In this document: positions 25,582-33,527 of the stretch, piece by piece | Layout of the letters: every line of letters begins with the position of its first letter | Numbering within the stretch: the stretch's first letter is position 1 | Assembly: GCA_041908165.1 (NCBI GenBank) | Contig: JAYRFV010000184.1 | Coordinates: forward strand, 1 to 64,000 | DNA from: JACQZU01 sp041908165 | Lineage (GTDB): Bacteria; Acidobacteriota; Holophagae; Holophagales; Holophagaceae | DNA length: 64,000 nt | Reading direction: 5' to 3' | The notes under the pieces: generated by a model | Databases searched by the model: none | The model's input: only the letters and a program-made list of their open reading frames with translations | Told to the model about the DNA's origin: nothing | Translations under genes and position numbers: made by a program

Positions 25582-26070
25582 TCAGTTCGGCCGTTCCTGG
25601 CCCTCCCGTGGCCGCGCGACCGGGAGCAGGTGGACCTGGATGGGGCCGGTGGCCGACCGCCGCGACCGGCCGCGGCCGCACGCCACGGTGACGGTCCAGC
25701 CCTCGGGAGGGCCCTCCCGGGGCCAGACCGCGGTCCAGCGGTAGACGGCGGGTTCGGCGGGATCGGCGACGACCAGGGATCCGAGCCGCAGTTTCAGCGG
25801 CGCCGATGCGGGCCGTCCGGGCTCGGGAAGGCGGGCCTGCAGGCTGAAGTCCTCCTGCCGGATCTTGATGCCGGTGATCCGCACCAGCCCCCAGAGTTCG
25901 GGACGGGGCCGGCGGGCACCGGGCGGGAGCGGCTGTCCGGAACCGTGGTTGATCGAGGCTGAAATGAAGGTCAGGCCGGGCGCCTCCGCCGCCGGGGGCG
26001 GCTCCGACGACAGGACGCTGGCCGGCAGCAGCAGGGCCGCCAGGGCCCAGGCCGAAGGACGGGAAACCAT
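25582..26070 (-). CDS. Secreted hypothetical protein between the two dockerin modules
   Basis: A 162-residue protein with a signal peptide (SAWALAALLLPASVLSSEP) and an unrecognised mature part: GLTFISASINHGSGQPLPP, LWGLVRITGIKIRQEDFSL, RWTAVWPREGPPEGWTVTV. The mature part is beta-rich and proline/arginine-rich, with no cysteine pair that suggests a fold. It lies 48 bp from the upstream lipoprotein stop (26119) and 133 bp before the BNR gene, all on the same strand. It could be part of the dockerin system or an independent envelope protein. The coding call rests on a clean signal peptide, codon bias and position. Confidence 0.65.
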   Translation of the reverse strand: MVSRPSAWALAALLLPASVLSSEPPPAAEAPGLTFISASINHGSGQPLPPGARRPRPELWGLVRITGIKIRQEDFSLQARLPEPGRPASAPLKLRLGSLVVADPAEPAVYRWTAVWPREGPPEGWTVTVACGRGRSRRSATGPIQVHLLPVARPREGQERPN

Positions 26071-26118
26071 GCAGGCATGATGCAGGTTCGGTGGACACCG
26101 GGCAACCCCTGGTTCGGA

Positions 26119-26715
26119 TCAGTTGGCGACGAGGGAACCGACGGAGATCTGGTTGGGGGAGGTGGACAGGTCGATGAGGGAGCCGTCGGCAAGCATCACC
26201 GAGCCCTTGGTGGCGGAGATGGTGATGGTGGTTCCAACGGGGACGGAGGTGCCGAGGTCGAGGGAGACCTTGGCGAGGGTCTGGTTGAGCGAGACGGCGG
26301 TGGCCGGGGTCGGGTTTTGGCCGGTCGCCTTGGATTTCTGGAAGATGCCGACCTGCAGGGTGTTGCCGCTGAGCTTTCGAGAGAGGATTTGGGGTGTGGA
26401 ACCGAGGCTGAAGGCCACGTTCTGGGTGTAGGAGTCGGGGTTGGTCCAACTGGCGGACCCTGAAAGGGTGAGGATGAAGGCGACGCCATGGGCGGTGCCG
26501 GTGGCCGGACCGACCAGATCGAGGACCAGGCGGCTCTGGGTGGAGGTCGAATCGCGGACCAGCCGGTAATTGCCCGCCGTCGGGTTGGTGTAGGTGAGGG
26601 TGTCGGCGATGGTCTTCGGCGGCGGGGCGGGGGTGCCGCCGCCTCCCCCGCCGCCGCAGGCGAGGAGGGTGGCGAGGCCAAGGAGCGCGACAGCGGGCTG
26701 GATGAAACGGGTCAT
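26119..26715 (-). CDS. Small outer-membrane lipoprotein with cohesin-like fold (copy 2)
   Basis: A 198-residue paralogue of the lipoprotein at 20887-21468. Shared features are a near-identical signal peptide with lipobox LLAC (Cys20), seven glycines, TPAPPPKTIADTLTY, the strand pattern SRLVLDLVGPATGTAHGVAF and TLAKVSLDLGTSVPVGTTI, and the same C terminus SVGSLVAN. The middle of the domain has diverged more than the ends, as expected if partner recognition differs. It begins 9 bp after the subtilisin stop, giving a protease-lipoprotein operon. Lipidation with a flexible glycine linker would hold the domain at a membrane surface. The cohesin-like assignment is inference. A generic adhesion or carbohydrate-binding beta-sandwich is the alternative. 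Confidence 0.72.
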   Translation of the reverse strand: MTRFIQPAVALLGLATLLACGGGGGGGTPAPPPKTIADTLTYTNPTAGNYRLVRDSTSTQSRLVLDLVGPATGTAHGVAFILTLSGSASWTNPDSYTQNVAFSLGSTPQILSRKLSGNTLQVGIFQKSKATGQNPTPATAVSLNQTLAKVSLDLGTSVPVGTTITISATKGSVMLADGSLIDLSTSPNQISVGSLVAN

Positions 26716-26724
26716 GGGGTCTCC

Positions 26725-29307
26725 TCAGAATCCGGCCAGGAACAGCGTGAGGTCATCCTCGTCGACCTTGCCGTCGCCGTTGAGGTCGGCGGCCGAGGCG
26801 GTGGCCCAGTTGGAGCTGGCGGTGGTGGCGCCGTAGGCCTGGGCGAAGAAGGCGAGGTCGAGCATGTCGAGGCCGCCGCCGTTGAAATCGCGGGTGCGGA
26901 CGGTGATGGTGGCGGAGTCGGACTTGCTGGTGTCGGCGGCGCTGGTGGCGGTGACCACGTAGCTGCCGGCGGTGCTCGCGGTGAAGGTGGTGCTGTTGGC
27001 GCTGAGGCTGGACAGGAAGCCCGCGCCGGTGCCGCTCCAGGTGACCGCGGTGTTGCCGGTCCCGGTCACGGCGGCGGTGAAGATCTGGCTGCCGCCCACC
27101 AGCAGCGTCACCGGCTTCGGCGACACCGTCACCACCACCGGCGTCACAGCGGTGACGGTGAGGGTCGCGGCGTTGCTGGGGGTGCTGCCGTTGGCATCGG
27201 TGACGACCACGGTGAACTGGGCGCCGTTGTCGCCGAGCACGGCGGCCGGCGTGGTGTAGGAACTGCTGTTGGCCCCGACGTCGGAGCCGTTCTTCTTCCA
27301 CTGGTAGGAGAGGGTCCCGGCGGAGGCGGTCGCGGCCACGCTGAAGGTGGCGGTCTGGCCGACGTTGACCGCCTGGCTGGCCGGATGCGTGGTGATCGAC
27401 GGGCCGGTCGGCGGGCTGGCCAGGCTGCTGGTCAGGTCCACCACCCCCCAGCCCCAGTTCTTGTTCCAGGTCCCGAAGGTGGTGAAGGCGCTGGTGCCCT
27501 GGGAGTTGGTCCTGAAGTAGTTGAGCATGTCGGCGTAGGTCCAGGCCGGGTGGATCTCCTTGAGCAGGGCCACCGCGCCGGCGAGGGTCGGCGAGGACAT
27601 GCTGGTGCCCTGCATGTAGGCGTAGGTCTGGCTGCCGGTGAGGGGGAGCTGGCTGGCGGAGGGGGAGGTCGCGGCCGAGCGCGCGGAGAGCACGTTGGAA
27701 CCGCCGGCGGTGACGTCGGGCTTCTGCCGGCCGTCGCGGGTGGGGCCGACGGAGCTGAAGGGGGCGATGGCGTCCTGCGTGTAGCCGACGTAGTGGTAGG
27801 TCGATCCGTTGGACGCCTGCCAGGAGTACCGGGAGACGTAGGCCGCGACGGCGATGATGTTGTTGCCGCAGGCCTCGTTGCCCAGGGTGGTGTCCTTGTC
27901 GGGGGTCGCGAAGACCGCGTCGATCTGGTCCGCGCCGCCCTGGTACCACATCCAGCCGTCGACCCGGGTGGAGCCGGAGGCGGTCCTGAATTCGAGGGTC
28001 CAGGCGCCCGGGCGGATCTCCTTGCCGTCGCCGTTGGCGTATTCGCCGATCTCCAGGTACATGGACTTGACCGCGGGGTTGGTCGTCTCCGCGGCGGAGT
28101 GGTTCTCGAGGTAGTACCCGGTCCCGTCCGGGAGGGCGCCCGTGACCGGGCTGGCGGAGGGGGCGATCCAGCCGGTGCTGCCGCCGCCCGGGTTGGTGAT
28201 CCGGATGCTGACCTCGGCCGCCGCATCGGCGTAGAGGTCGAAGACGATCGTGTCGTAGGTCGAGGCCGCCACCGTGTAGGCGGGGACGGTGACCGGCACC
28301 GAGACGCCTGCAACCGTGGCGGTGGCGCTGCCGTGGTGGCCGTCGTTCGCGTTGTTCCCGGCGGAGCGGACCACGATCAGGCTGCCGTTGGAGGCCGCCA
28401 CCAGGTCGTCGATGGCCTTCGCCTCGGGATCGGTGCCGTCGTGGGGGCCCGATTCCGAACCCAGGCTGAGGTTGACGACGATCGGCTTGCCCAGGGCCTT
28501 GGCCTGCTCGTTGAGCCAGACCAGGCCGTTCAGGATGTCCGTGGAGCTGAAGGTGGTCTTGACGAAGAGGATGTTGGCGCCCTTGGCGGAGCCGGCCCGC
28601 GTCTCGTAGGCGGCGTCGTAGCCCGCCACCGAGCCGGCCACGTGGGTGCCGTGGCCGTTGCTGTCGATCTCGGTGCAGGTTCCCGCGGTGATGTCGGCGT
28701 CGGTCCAGCGGCGGCCCTTGGTGGAGGTGAAGGAGCCGACCGAGAAGGGGACGTGGGCCACGGTCTGGTCCCAGAGGTACTTGATCCGGGAGGCCCCGCC
28801 GACGAGGCCGCCGGCCCGGAAGGCCGGGTGGTTGACATCGATCCCGGTGTCGATCACCCCGACCAGGACGTTGCTGCCCGTGTAGCCGGCCCCCCAGGGC
28901 ACCGAGGTCTTCATCTTCGGGGCGTTGATGTCGTTGTGGAGGCGCTTCAGGTGGGCCAGCTGGACCTGGCGGATGGTCATCGACTGTTCCAGCGCCTCCA
29001 GGGCGGACAGTGGAACCTCCGCGGTGACGACGGTCGGCGTCACCACCGTGTAGGGGATGCGGAGGCGGTCGAGGGTCTCGGTGGACACCAGGGAGATCGT
29101 CGTGGGAACCACGTAGCGGTCGTCGGTCCGCCGGACCATCGACAGGGAGCGCGGCCGGGCGGCATCCTCGGCGAGCTTCTGGCTGAAGGCGGCGCCGCCG
29201 CCTGCCCAGCCCTGCTTGAGCTGCCTGAGGCGCGGGTCGAGCTGGCCCGCCAGCAGCCCAAGGGGTGCGAGGAGGGACAGGGCGATCAGGGTTCTTCGGA
29301 GGTTCAT
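26725..29307 (-). CDS. Secreted subtilisin-like protease (S8) with Ig-like, BIG2-like and dockerin-like domains
   Basis: An 860-residue exported serine protease. A signal peptide (about 1-21) and I9-like prodomain (about 60-125) precede an S8 domain with Asp153 (VGVIDTGID), His219 (NGHGTHVAG), the oxyanion Asn319 (RSAGNN) and Ser569 (GTSMSSP). About 150 residues of beta-sandwich are inserted between the Asn and Ser motifs. An Ig-like domain (ASQAVNVGQTATFSVAATA), a BIG2-like domain and a C-terminal dockerin-like domain ending LFLAGF follow. The first calcium loop (DFNGGGLDMLD) is one residue short and probably weak; the second (DLNGDGKVDEDD) is canonical. All catalytic residues are present. 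The paired lipoprotein gene follows by 9 bp. A TACACT -10-like hexamer lies at 29348-29353. Confidence 0.93.
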   Translation of the reverse strand: MNLRRTLIALSLLAPLGLLAGQLDPRLRQLKQGWAGGGAAFSQKLAEDAARPRSLSMVRRTDDRYVVPTTISLVSTETLDRLRIPYTVVTPTVVTAEVPLSALEALEQSMTIRQVQLAHLKRLHNDINAPKMKTSVPWGAGYTGSNVLVGVIDTGIDVNHPAFRAGGLVGGASRIKYLWDQTVAHVPFSVGSFTSTKGRRWTDADITAGTCTEIDSNGHGTHVAGSVAGYDAAYETRAGSAKGANILFVKTTFSSTDILNGLVWLNEQAKALGKPIVVNLSLGSESGPHDGTDPEAKAIDDLVAASNGSLIVVRSAGNNANDGHHGSATATVAGVSVPVTVPAYTVAASTYDTIVFDLYADAAAEVSIRITNPGGGSTGWIAPSASPVTGALPDGTGYYLENHSAAETTNPAVKSMYLEIGEYANGDGKEIRPGAWTLEFRTASGSTRVDGWMWYQGGADQIDAVFATPDKDTTLGNEACGNNIIAVAAYVSRYSWQASNGSTYHYVGYTQDAIAPFSSVGPTRDGRQKPDVTAGGSNVLSARSAATSPSASQLPLTGSQTYAYMQGTSMSSPTLAGAVALLKEIHPAWTYADMLNYFRTNSQGTSAFTTFGTWNKNWGWGVVDLTSSLASPPTGPSITTHPASQAVNVGQTATFSVAATASAGTLSYQWKKNGSDVGANSSSYTTPAAVLGDNGAQFTVVVTDANGSTPSNAATLTVTAVTPVVVTVSPKPVTLLVGGSQIFTAAVTGTGNTAVTWSGTGAGFLSSLSANSTTFTASTAGSYVVTATSAADTSKSDSATITVRTRDFNGGGLDMLDLAFFAQAYGATTASSNWATASAADLNGDGKVDEDDLTLFLAGF
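26911..27069 (-). repeat. Near-identical BIG2-coding segment, copy B
   Basis: Partner of 21663-21821; only three mismatches in 159 bp. It lies in the subtilisin gene at the same place relative to the dockerin-coding end, which supports duplication of the whole 3' module including the following lipoprotein gene. Confidence 0.85.
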
Positions 29308-29425
29308 GGCAGGCCTCGCAGGGTGGATCCCGTTCGGGGGGCTCCCCAGTGTAATTCCTGACTTTGTCCTTACATCCTGACAATCCCTTAACCTCGGCCC
29401 GCACCGTTGAGGCCCGCAAGGTTCG

Positions 29426-29454
29426 TTGACCCTTCACGCTTCCTTCCCTATTCT
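29426..29454 (+). promoter_or_regulatory. Sigma70-type promoter of the XPB-like helicase gene
   Basis: TTGACC and TATTCT are separated by exactly 17 bp. Transcription should start near 29461, 18 nt before GTG 29479. This rules out the upstream in-frame TTG at 29407 as the start codon. Confidence 0.65.
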
Positions 29455-29478
29455 CAAAGGTTTGGGCCCAACCACGCC

Positions 29479-31233
29479 GTGATCGCGCTCCGTCCCGACA
29501 ATCCCCTGATCGTGCAGAGCGACCGCACGCTGCTGCTAGAGGTGGCCCATCCCGCCTTCGAGCAGGTGCGCGACGAGCTGTCGCGGTTCGCGGAACTGGT
29601 CAAGAGCCCCGAGCACATCCACACCTTCCGCATCACCCCGCTGTCGCTGTGGAACGCCTCGGCCTCGGGGGTGTCCTGCGACGACATGATCGACACCCTC
29701 CACCGCTGGTCCAAGTACCCGGTTCCGCAGAACCTGGTGCAGGAGATCCAGGACCACGGCACCCGCTACGGCAAGCTCAAGCTGGTGCGCCGCGGCGAGC
29801 GGCTGGCGCTGGAGATGGACGACCGGGGCCTATTCTGGGAGCTGGAGAACCAGCGCAGCCTGCAGGGCCTGCTGGCCGAGCCCTACCCCGACGAGCGCGG
29901 CATCTACCTGCAGGACGGCATGCGCGGCGAGGCCAAGCTGCAGCTGATCCGGCTCGGCCACCCGGTGCAGGACATGGCCGGCTACAAGCCCGGCGACCCG
30001 CTGCCCTTCGAGCTGGCGCCGACCCTTCTCGCCAGCGGCCGGCCCTTCGGACTGCGCGCCTACCAGCAGGCGGCGGCGGACGTCTTCCACGCCGGCGGCG
30101 GGCCCGAGGGCGGCGCCGGCGTGCTGGTGCTGCCCTGCGGCGCCGGCAAGACCGTCATCGGCATCGCCTGCATGGCCAAGCTGCAGACCCACACGCTGGT
30201 GCTCACCACCAACGGCACCGCGGTGAAGCAGTGGAAGCAGGAGCTGCTCGACAAGACCGGCCTGGCCGAGGAGCAGATCGGCCTCTACACCGGCGACGCC
30301 AAGGAGATCCGGCCGGTGACCATCGCCACCTACCAGATCCTCACCTACCGCAAGAGCAAGGAAGGACCCTTCGAGCACTTCAAGCTCTTCGAGGCGGCCA
30401 ACTGGGGGCTGGTGATCTACGACGAAGTGCACATGCTGCCGGCGCCGGTGTTCCGGGCGGTGGCCGAGCTCCAGGCCAAGCGGCGCCTGGGCCTCACCGC
30501 CACCCTGGTGCGGGAGGACAACAAGGAGGAGGACGTCTTCTCCCTGATCGGGCCCAAGCGGGTGGACGTGCCCTGGAAGACCCTCGAGAAGGAGGGCTTC
30601 ATCGCCACCGCCCACTGCCTGGAGATCCGCATCCCGCTGCCCTCCGACGAGCGCATGGGCTACGCCGTGGCGGACCAGCGCCAGCGCTTCCGCCTGGCCA
30701 GCGAGAACAGCCTGAAGCTGGCGGTGGTCGACGAGCTGCTGGCCGGCCATCCCAAGGACAGCGTCCTGGTCATCGGCCAGTACCTCGACCAGCTGCGGAT
30801 CCTGGGCGACCGCCTCAAGGCGCCGGTGCTCACCGGCCAGACCCCGGAGCGCGAGCGCGAGGAACTGTACCGGCAGTTCCGCGCCGGCGAGCTGCGGGTG
30901 CTGATCGTCAGCAAGGTGGCCAACTTCGCCATCGACCTGCCGGACGCCAGCGTCGCCATCCAGGTCAGCGGCACCTTCGGCTCGCGCCAGGAGGAGGCCC
31001 AGCGCCTGGGCCGGATCCTGCGTCCCAAGGGGGACCGCAACATCTCCTACTTCTATTCCCTGATCAGCCGCGACACCACCGAGCAGGAGTTCGCCCGCAA
31101 CCGCCAGCTCTTCCTCACCGAGCAGGGCTACCGCTACCTGATCGAGAGCCGCCACTTCCTCGAGGACCGCAGCCTCAGCGAACCCACCGTCTGGAAGGGC
31201 CTGCTGGAGGAGACCGGGGCTACTGAGGCTTGA
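29479..31233 (+). CDS. XPB/RAD25-type DNA helicase
   Basis: A 584-residue SF2 helicase. The N-terminal 130 residues are the helicase-associated XPB-type domain (NPLIVQSDRTLLLEV, PEHIHTFRITPLSLWNAS). The motor follows with Walker A (LPCGAGKTVIG), motif II (VIYDEVHML), motif III (LTATLVRED), an R-E-D-type site and motif VI (QEEAQRLGRILRP). Bacterial XPB-like enzymes unwind DNA in repair; eukaryotic XPB acts in TFIIH. The GTG start at 29479 is set by the promoter just upstream; no strong ribosome site is seen, so translation may start on a short leader. The gene ends 14 bp inside the convergent PAAR gene. Its probable partner, the helicase-associated protein, is at 18778-20700. Confidence 0.92.
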   Translation: MIALRPDNPLIVQSDRTLLLEVAHPAFEQVRDELSRFAELVKSPEHIHTFRITPLSLWNASASGVSCDDMIDTLHRWSKYPVPQNLVQEIQDHGTRYGKLKLVRRGERLALEMDDRGLFWELENQRSLQGLLAEPYPDERGIYLQDGMRGEAKLQLIRLGHPVQDMAGYKPGDPLPFELAPTLLASGRPFGLRAYQQAAADVFHAGGGPEGGAGVLVLPCGAGKTVIGIACMAKLQTHTLVLTTNGTAVKQWKQELLDKTGLAEEQIGLYTGDAKEIRPVTIATYQILTYRKSKEGPFEHFKLFEAANWGLVIYDEVHMLPAPVFRAVAELQAKRRLGLTATLVREDNKEEDVFSLIGPKRVDVPWKTLEKEGFIATAHCLEIRIPLPSDERMGYAVADQRQRFRLASENSLKLAVVDELLAGHPKDSVLVIGQYLDQLRILGDRLKAPVLTGQTPEREREELYRQFRAGELRVLIVSKVANFAIDLPDASVAIQVSGTFGSRQEEAQRLGRILRPKGDRNISYFYSLISRDTTEQEFARNRQLFLTEQGYRYLIESRHFLEDRSLSEPTVWKGLLEETGATEA

Positions 31234-32452
31234 ACCGCAAATCCAGGTCGACTTCGGCCCGGTCGGCCTGGAGACGGTCCTCCCGGTACTCGGAGACCTC
31301 GGTGGTGCCCTTGACCGTGCGCTGCTCCTCCCTCCGGCTGGCAGTGTAGTCGGCCCGTGAAAGTTGGAACCCTTTGGTCCGTTCCGGGGGCGACTTGATC
31401 GCCGCCGAGAATTCCAGGCGCTTGCTGCCCGGGAAGCTCAAGGGGATCCCCCTGGCCTCGAAGGACCACTGCTTGGATTCGCGGACTCCGGGCGTCGAAC
31501 GCTCCGCCTTCAGGGTCACGGCCAAGGTCTCGATGGCGGTCCGGGCGGCGTTGAAGGTTCCCTGCAAAAGGACCCGCGACGGGTAGTTCTTTCCGAAGTA
31601 GTAGTCCGAAGTGAACTCAGCCGAGAAGGCCTGGCCCTTCACGCCGACGGGGATGCCTTCCTTGATCAGGTAGGGTCCGGAACGAGAAGGTTGATTGACC
31701 TTGGACTGGGCTGGCGCCCAGGGAACCGAATGGTTGACCACGGTGGGGCCGTTGACCTGAAGGGACAGGTTGAGTTTCAGGGTTTCCGCGGCCCCTGCCG
31801 CCTCAGGTGTCGGGACGGGGTCGCGGATGAGCTTCCCGTAGCCCCCGCAATGCAGGGTCCGGTCGCCAAAGCGGGCGGCCGGCCGGCCGTCGATCAGCAC
31901 ATCCGGATCACCTTCTAGGATGGTGAAGGTGTTCGAATTGCAGCACCTGGCGTGCGTACCCGGGTCTCCCTTGCGAGCGGCGGGCCGCCCTCGGACCTGG
32001 ACCTGGCTGCTGCCGGAGGTGACCGGACCGATGGTCCGGTGGGGGCATGATAGACAGCCGTGTACGTCAGCCGGGCAGGTCGCCTGGTCGCCGACCCCGG
32101 CGTAGTTCAACGGCGAGACCGCGACGACCTGGAAGCTCCTGCTGAACTCCTCGCCGTCCACCTTGACGTGCAGGGTGATGGTGTTGGTCCCGGCGGCGCT
32201 GAAGACCGGCCGGCTGGTGGCGCCAGTGTCCGGCTTGAAGGTCCCGGTGCCGCGCCAGTGGACCTTGTCTGAATAGTCCTTGCCCTTCACCGTAAGCCGG
32301 GCGCCGAACACCCATCCTTCGGTAAAGACCTTGGGACTCGGGCCGGCCGGATGCTTCAACTCGAGCACGACCTCCGACGGCTTGACCTTCGCCTGCAACG
32401 GAGCGTGCAGGAAGGGCAACACCAGACCGAGAAGCAAGACCGGAACCCGCAT
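31220..32452 (-). CDS. Exported PAAR-domain protein
   Basis: A 410-residue protein with a signal peptide (VPVLLLGLVLPFLHAPLQA). A beta-rich segment of about 95 residues (VFGARLTVKGKDYSD, NTITLHVKVDGEEFSRSF) comes first. A PAAR domain (GVGDQATCPADVHGCLSC, VRGRPAARKGDPG, VLIDGRPAARFGDRTLHCGG) follows, with paired His/Cys ligands for the tip metal, and a 190-residue unrecognised beta-rich tail completes it. PAAR proteins normally sharpen the tip of type VI secretion or R-tailocin spikes and lack signal peptides. Sec export is therefore odd. No Hcp, VgrG or Tss gene is in the window. Its stop overlaps the helicase gene by 14 bp, tail to tail. Codon use is a little less GC-biased than the neighbours, a possible sign of transfer. 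Confidence 0.82.
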   Translation of the reverse strand: MRVPVLLLGLVLPFLHAPLQAKVKPSEVVLELKHPAGPSPKVFTEGWVFGARLTVKGKDYSDKVHWRGTGTFKPDTGATSRPVFSAAGTNTITLHVKVDGEEFSRSFQVVAVSPLNYAGVGDQATCPADVHGCLSCPHRTIGPVTSGSSQVQVRGRPAARKGDPGTHARCCNSNTFTILEGDPDVLIDGRPAARFGDRTLHCGGYGKLIRDPVPTPEAAGAAETLKLNLSLQVNGPTVVNHSVPWAPAQSKVNQPSRSGPYLIKEGIPVGVKGQAFSAEFTSDYYFGKNYPSRVLLQGTFNAARTAIETLAVTLKAERSTPGVRESKQWSFEARGIPLSFPGSKRLEFSAAIKSPPERTKGFQLSRADYTASRREEQRTVKGTTEVSEYREDRLQADRAEVDLDLRFKPQ

Positions 32453-32513
32453 GGCGAAGCCCCCTGCACGGGAAAGCCCTTGTACTACCCCTGTAGAGGG
32501 CGCAAGACGCGCC

Positions 32514-32858
32514 CTACCAGCCCTTCAGGCCTTCCTCTTCGGTGTCGTGCACAGAGAACACCGCGAACAGGCTGGTCATCTTGATCAGGTTGGTGACCTT
32601 GGAATTCATCGCGCAGATGCGCAGCTCGCCCTGCCGGTTCTTCACCGCGGCGTAGCAGCTCACCAGTTCGCCGATGCCGCTGGAATCCAGGTAGGCGACC
32701 TTCTCCATGTTGATGAGGATCTTTCGGGCGCCGCCGGCGAGGGCGCCGCGGACCGCCTCGCCCAGCTCCTGGTCGCCGTAGCCGAAGGCGATGCGGCCTT
32801 CGGGGGCGAGGACGTGGACGTCGCCGGCCTGCCGGTTGTGGATGGTGAGGCTGGACAT
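32514..32858 (-). CDS. STAS-domain anti-sigma factor antagonist
   Basis: A 114-residue SpoIIAA-like protein. The STAS core is complete: VHVLAPEGRIAFGYGDQEL, KILINMEKVAYLDSSGIGEL, LRICAMNSKVTNLIKMT. The expected phospho-acceptor is Ser60 in DSSGIGEL. Such proteins bind and release anti-sigma kinases of the RsbW/SpoIIAB type in a partner-switch. No RsbW-type kinase or PP2C phosphatase is adjacent, so the partner is encoded elsewhere. It lies 61 bp before the convergent-side PAAR gene and 60 bp after pgpA on the same strand. Transcription from the pgpA promoter is possible. Confidence 0.92.
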   Translation of the reverse strand: MSSLTIHNRQAGDVHVLAPEGRIAFGYGDQELGEAVRGALAGGARKILINMEKVAYLDSSGIGELVSCYAAVKNRQGELRICAMNSKVTNLIKMTSLFAVFSVHDTEEEGLKGW

Positions 32859-32918
32859 GGGCTCCTCCGGGGCTGTGCCCCGCCATCTTACTCCGAAAGC
32901 CGGATCCGGGCTTGCGGT

Positions 32919-33527
32919 TCACCTCGCCAGCAGGAACGGCACCAGGGCCAGGGTCAGCGGAATGGTGTAGAGGCCGGCGACGACGTCGTCGGCGACGATC
33001 CCCTGGCCGCCGGGCAGGTCCTGGAGGCGGTCGCAGGGCCAAGGCTTCAGGATGTCGAGGAGCCGGAACAGCAGGAAGGGGACCGCGACCAGGGCGGCGA
33101 AGCGCCAGCCGCCGGGGAGGTGGAACCGGTGCAGGTTGCCCGCCAGCAGCAGCCGCACCGGCCACAGGGCGATGAACATGCCGGCCCACTCGTCGGCCAC
33201 GATCCAGCCCGGATCCTTGTCCCCGGTTTCGGCCACCACCCGGTCCGAGGCGCGCACCGCCAGCCAGGTCATGGCCACCGGCAGGGCCAGGAACAGCCCC
33301 TCGAGCCCCGCCTGCACCGCCTGGAACAGGGCCTCGCCGCCGTGGCGGATCGCCCAGGTGCGCAGCGGCGCCGCCACCCCGGCGAGGACCAGCAGCCACG
33401 CGGCGGTGGCGGCCAGGCTGCCCCAGGTGCCCGGGGCCGGCAGCAGCCGGCCGCTGCCGAAACCGGTGGCGACCCACCACGCCCAGCGGGGCGCGGGCGG
33501 TCGGGCGGCGGGTTGCGGGGCGGTCAT
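32919..33527 (-). CDS. pgpA: Phosphatidylglycerophosphatase A (PgpA)
   Basis: A 202-residue inner-membrane phosphatase that removes phosphate from phosphatidylglycerol phosphate to give phosphatidylglycerol. The PgpA signatures are present: GFGSGRLLPAPGTWGSLAA near the N terminus, DPGWIVADEWAGMFIAL (catalytic acidic cluster) and LLDILKPWPCDRLQDLPGG with GIVADDVVAGL. Four hydrophobic segments are predicted. The stop is at 32919 and the ATG at 33527. A GACACT hexamer at 33535-33540 ends exactly 7 nt before the ATG, so the mRNA may be leaderless. The N-terminal Pro/Ala stretch (TAPQPAARPPAPR) is an extra 13 residues over E. coli PgpA. Divergent from the frameshifted gene at 33648. Confidence 0.93.
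   Translation of the reverse strand: MTAPQPAARPPAPRWAWWVATGFGSGRLLPAPGTWGSLAATAAWLLVLAGVAAPLRTWAIRHGGEALFQAVQAGLEGLFLALPVAMTWLAVRASDRVVAETGDKDPGWIVADEWAGMFIALWPVRLLLAGNLHRFHLPGGWRFAALVAVPFLLFRLLDILKPWPCDRLQDLPGGQGIVADDVVAGLYTIPLTLALVPFLLAR

Noticed and set aside
20887..29307. True cellulosome
   Set aside because: No scaffoldin, no repeated cohesins and no glycoside hydrolases; the catalytic heads are a protease and a BNR-repeat protein.
29407..29478. TTG 29407 as start of the XPB-like helicase
   Set aside because: A good TTGACC-17-TATTCT promoter lies downstream of it, and the extra residues do not resemble the family.
31220..32452. Type VI secretion locus
   Set aside because: Only one PAAR domain is present, on a Sec-exported protein; no VgrG, Hcp, sheath or ClpV gene is in the window.
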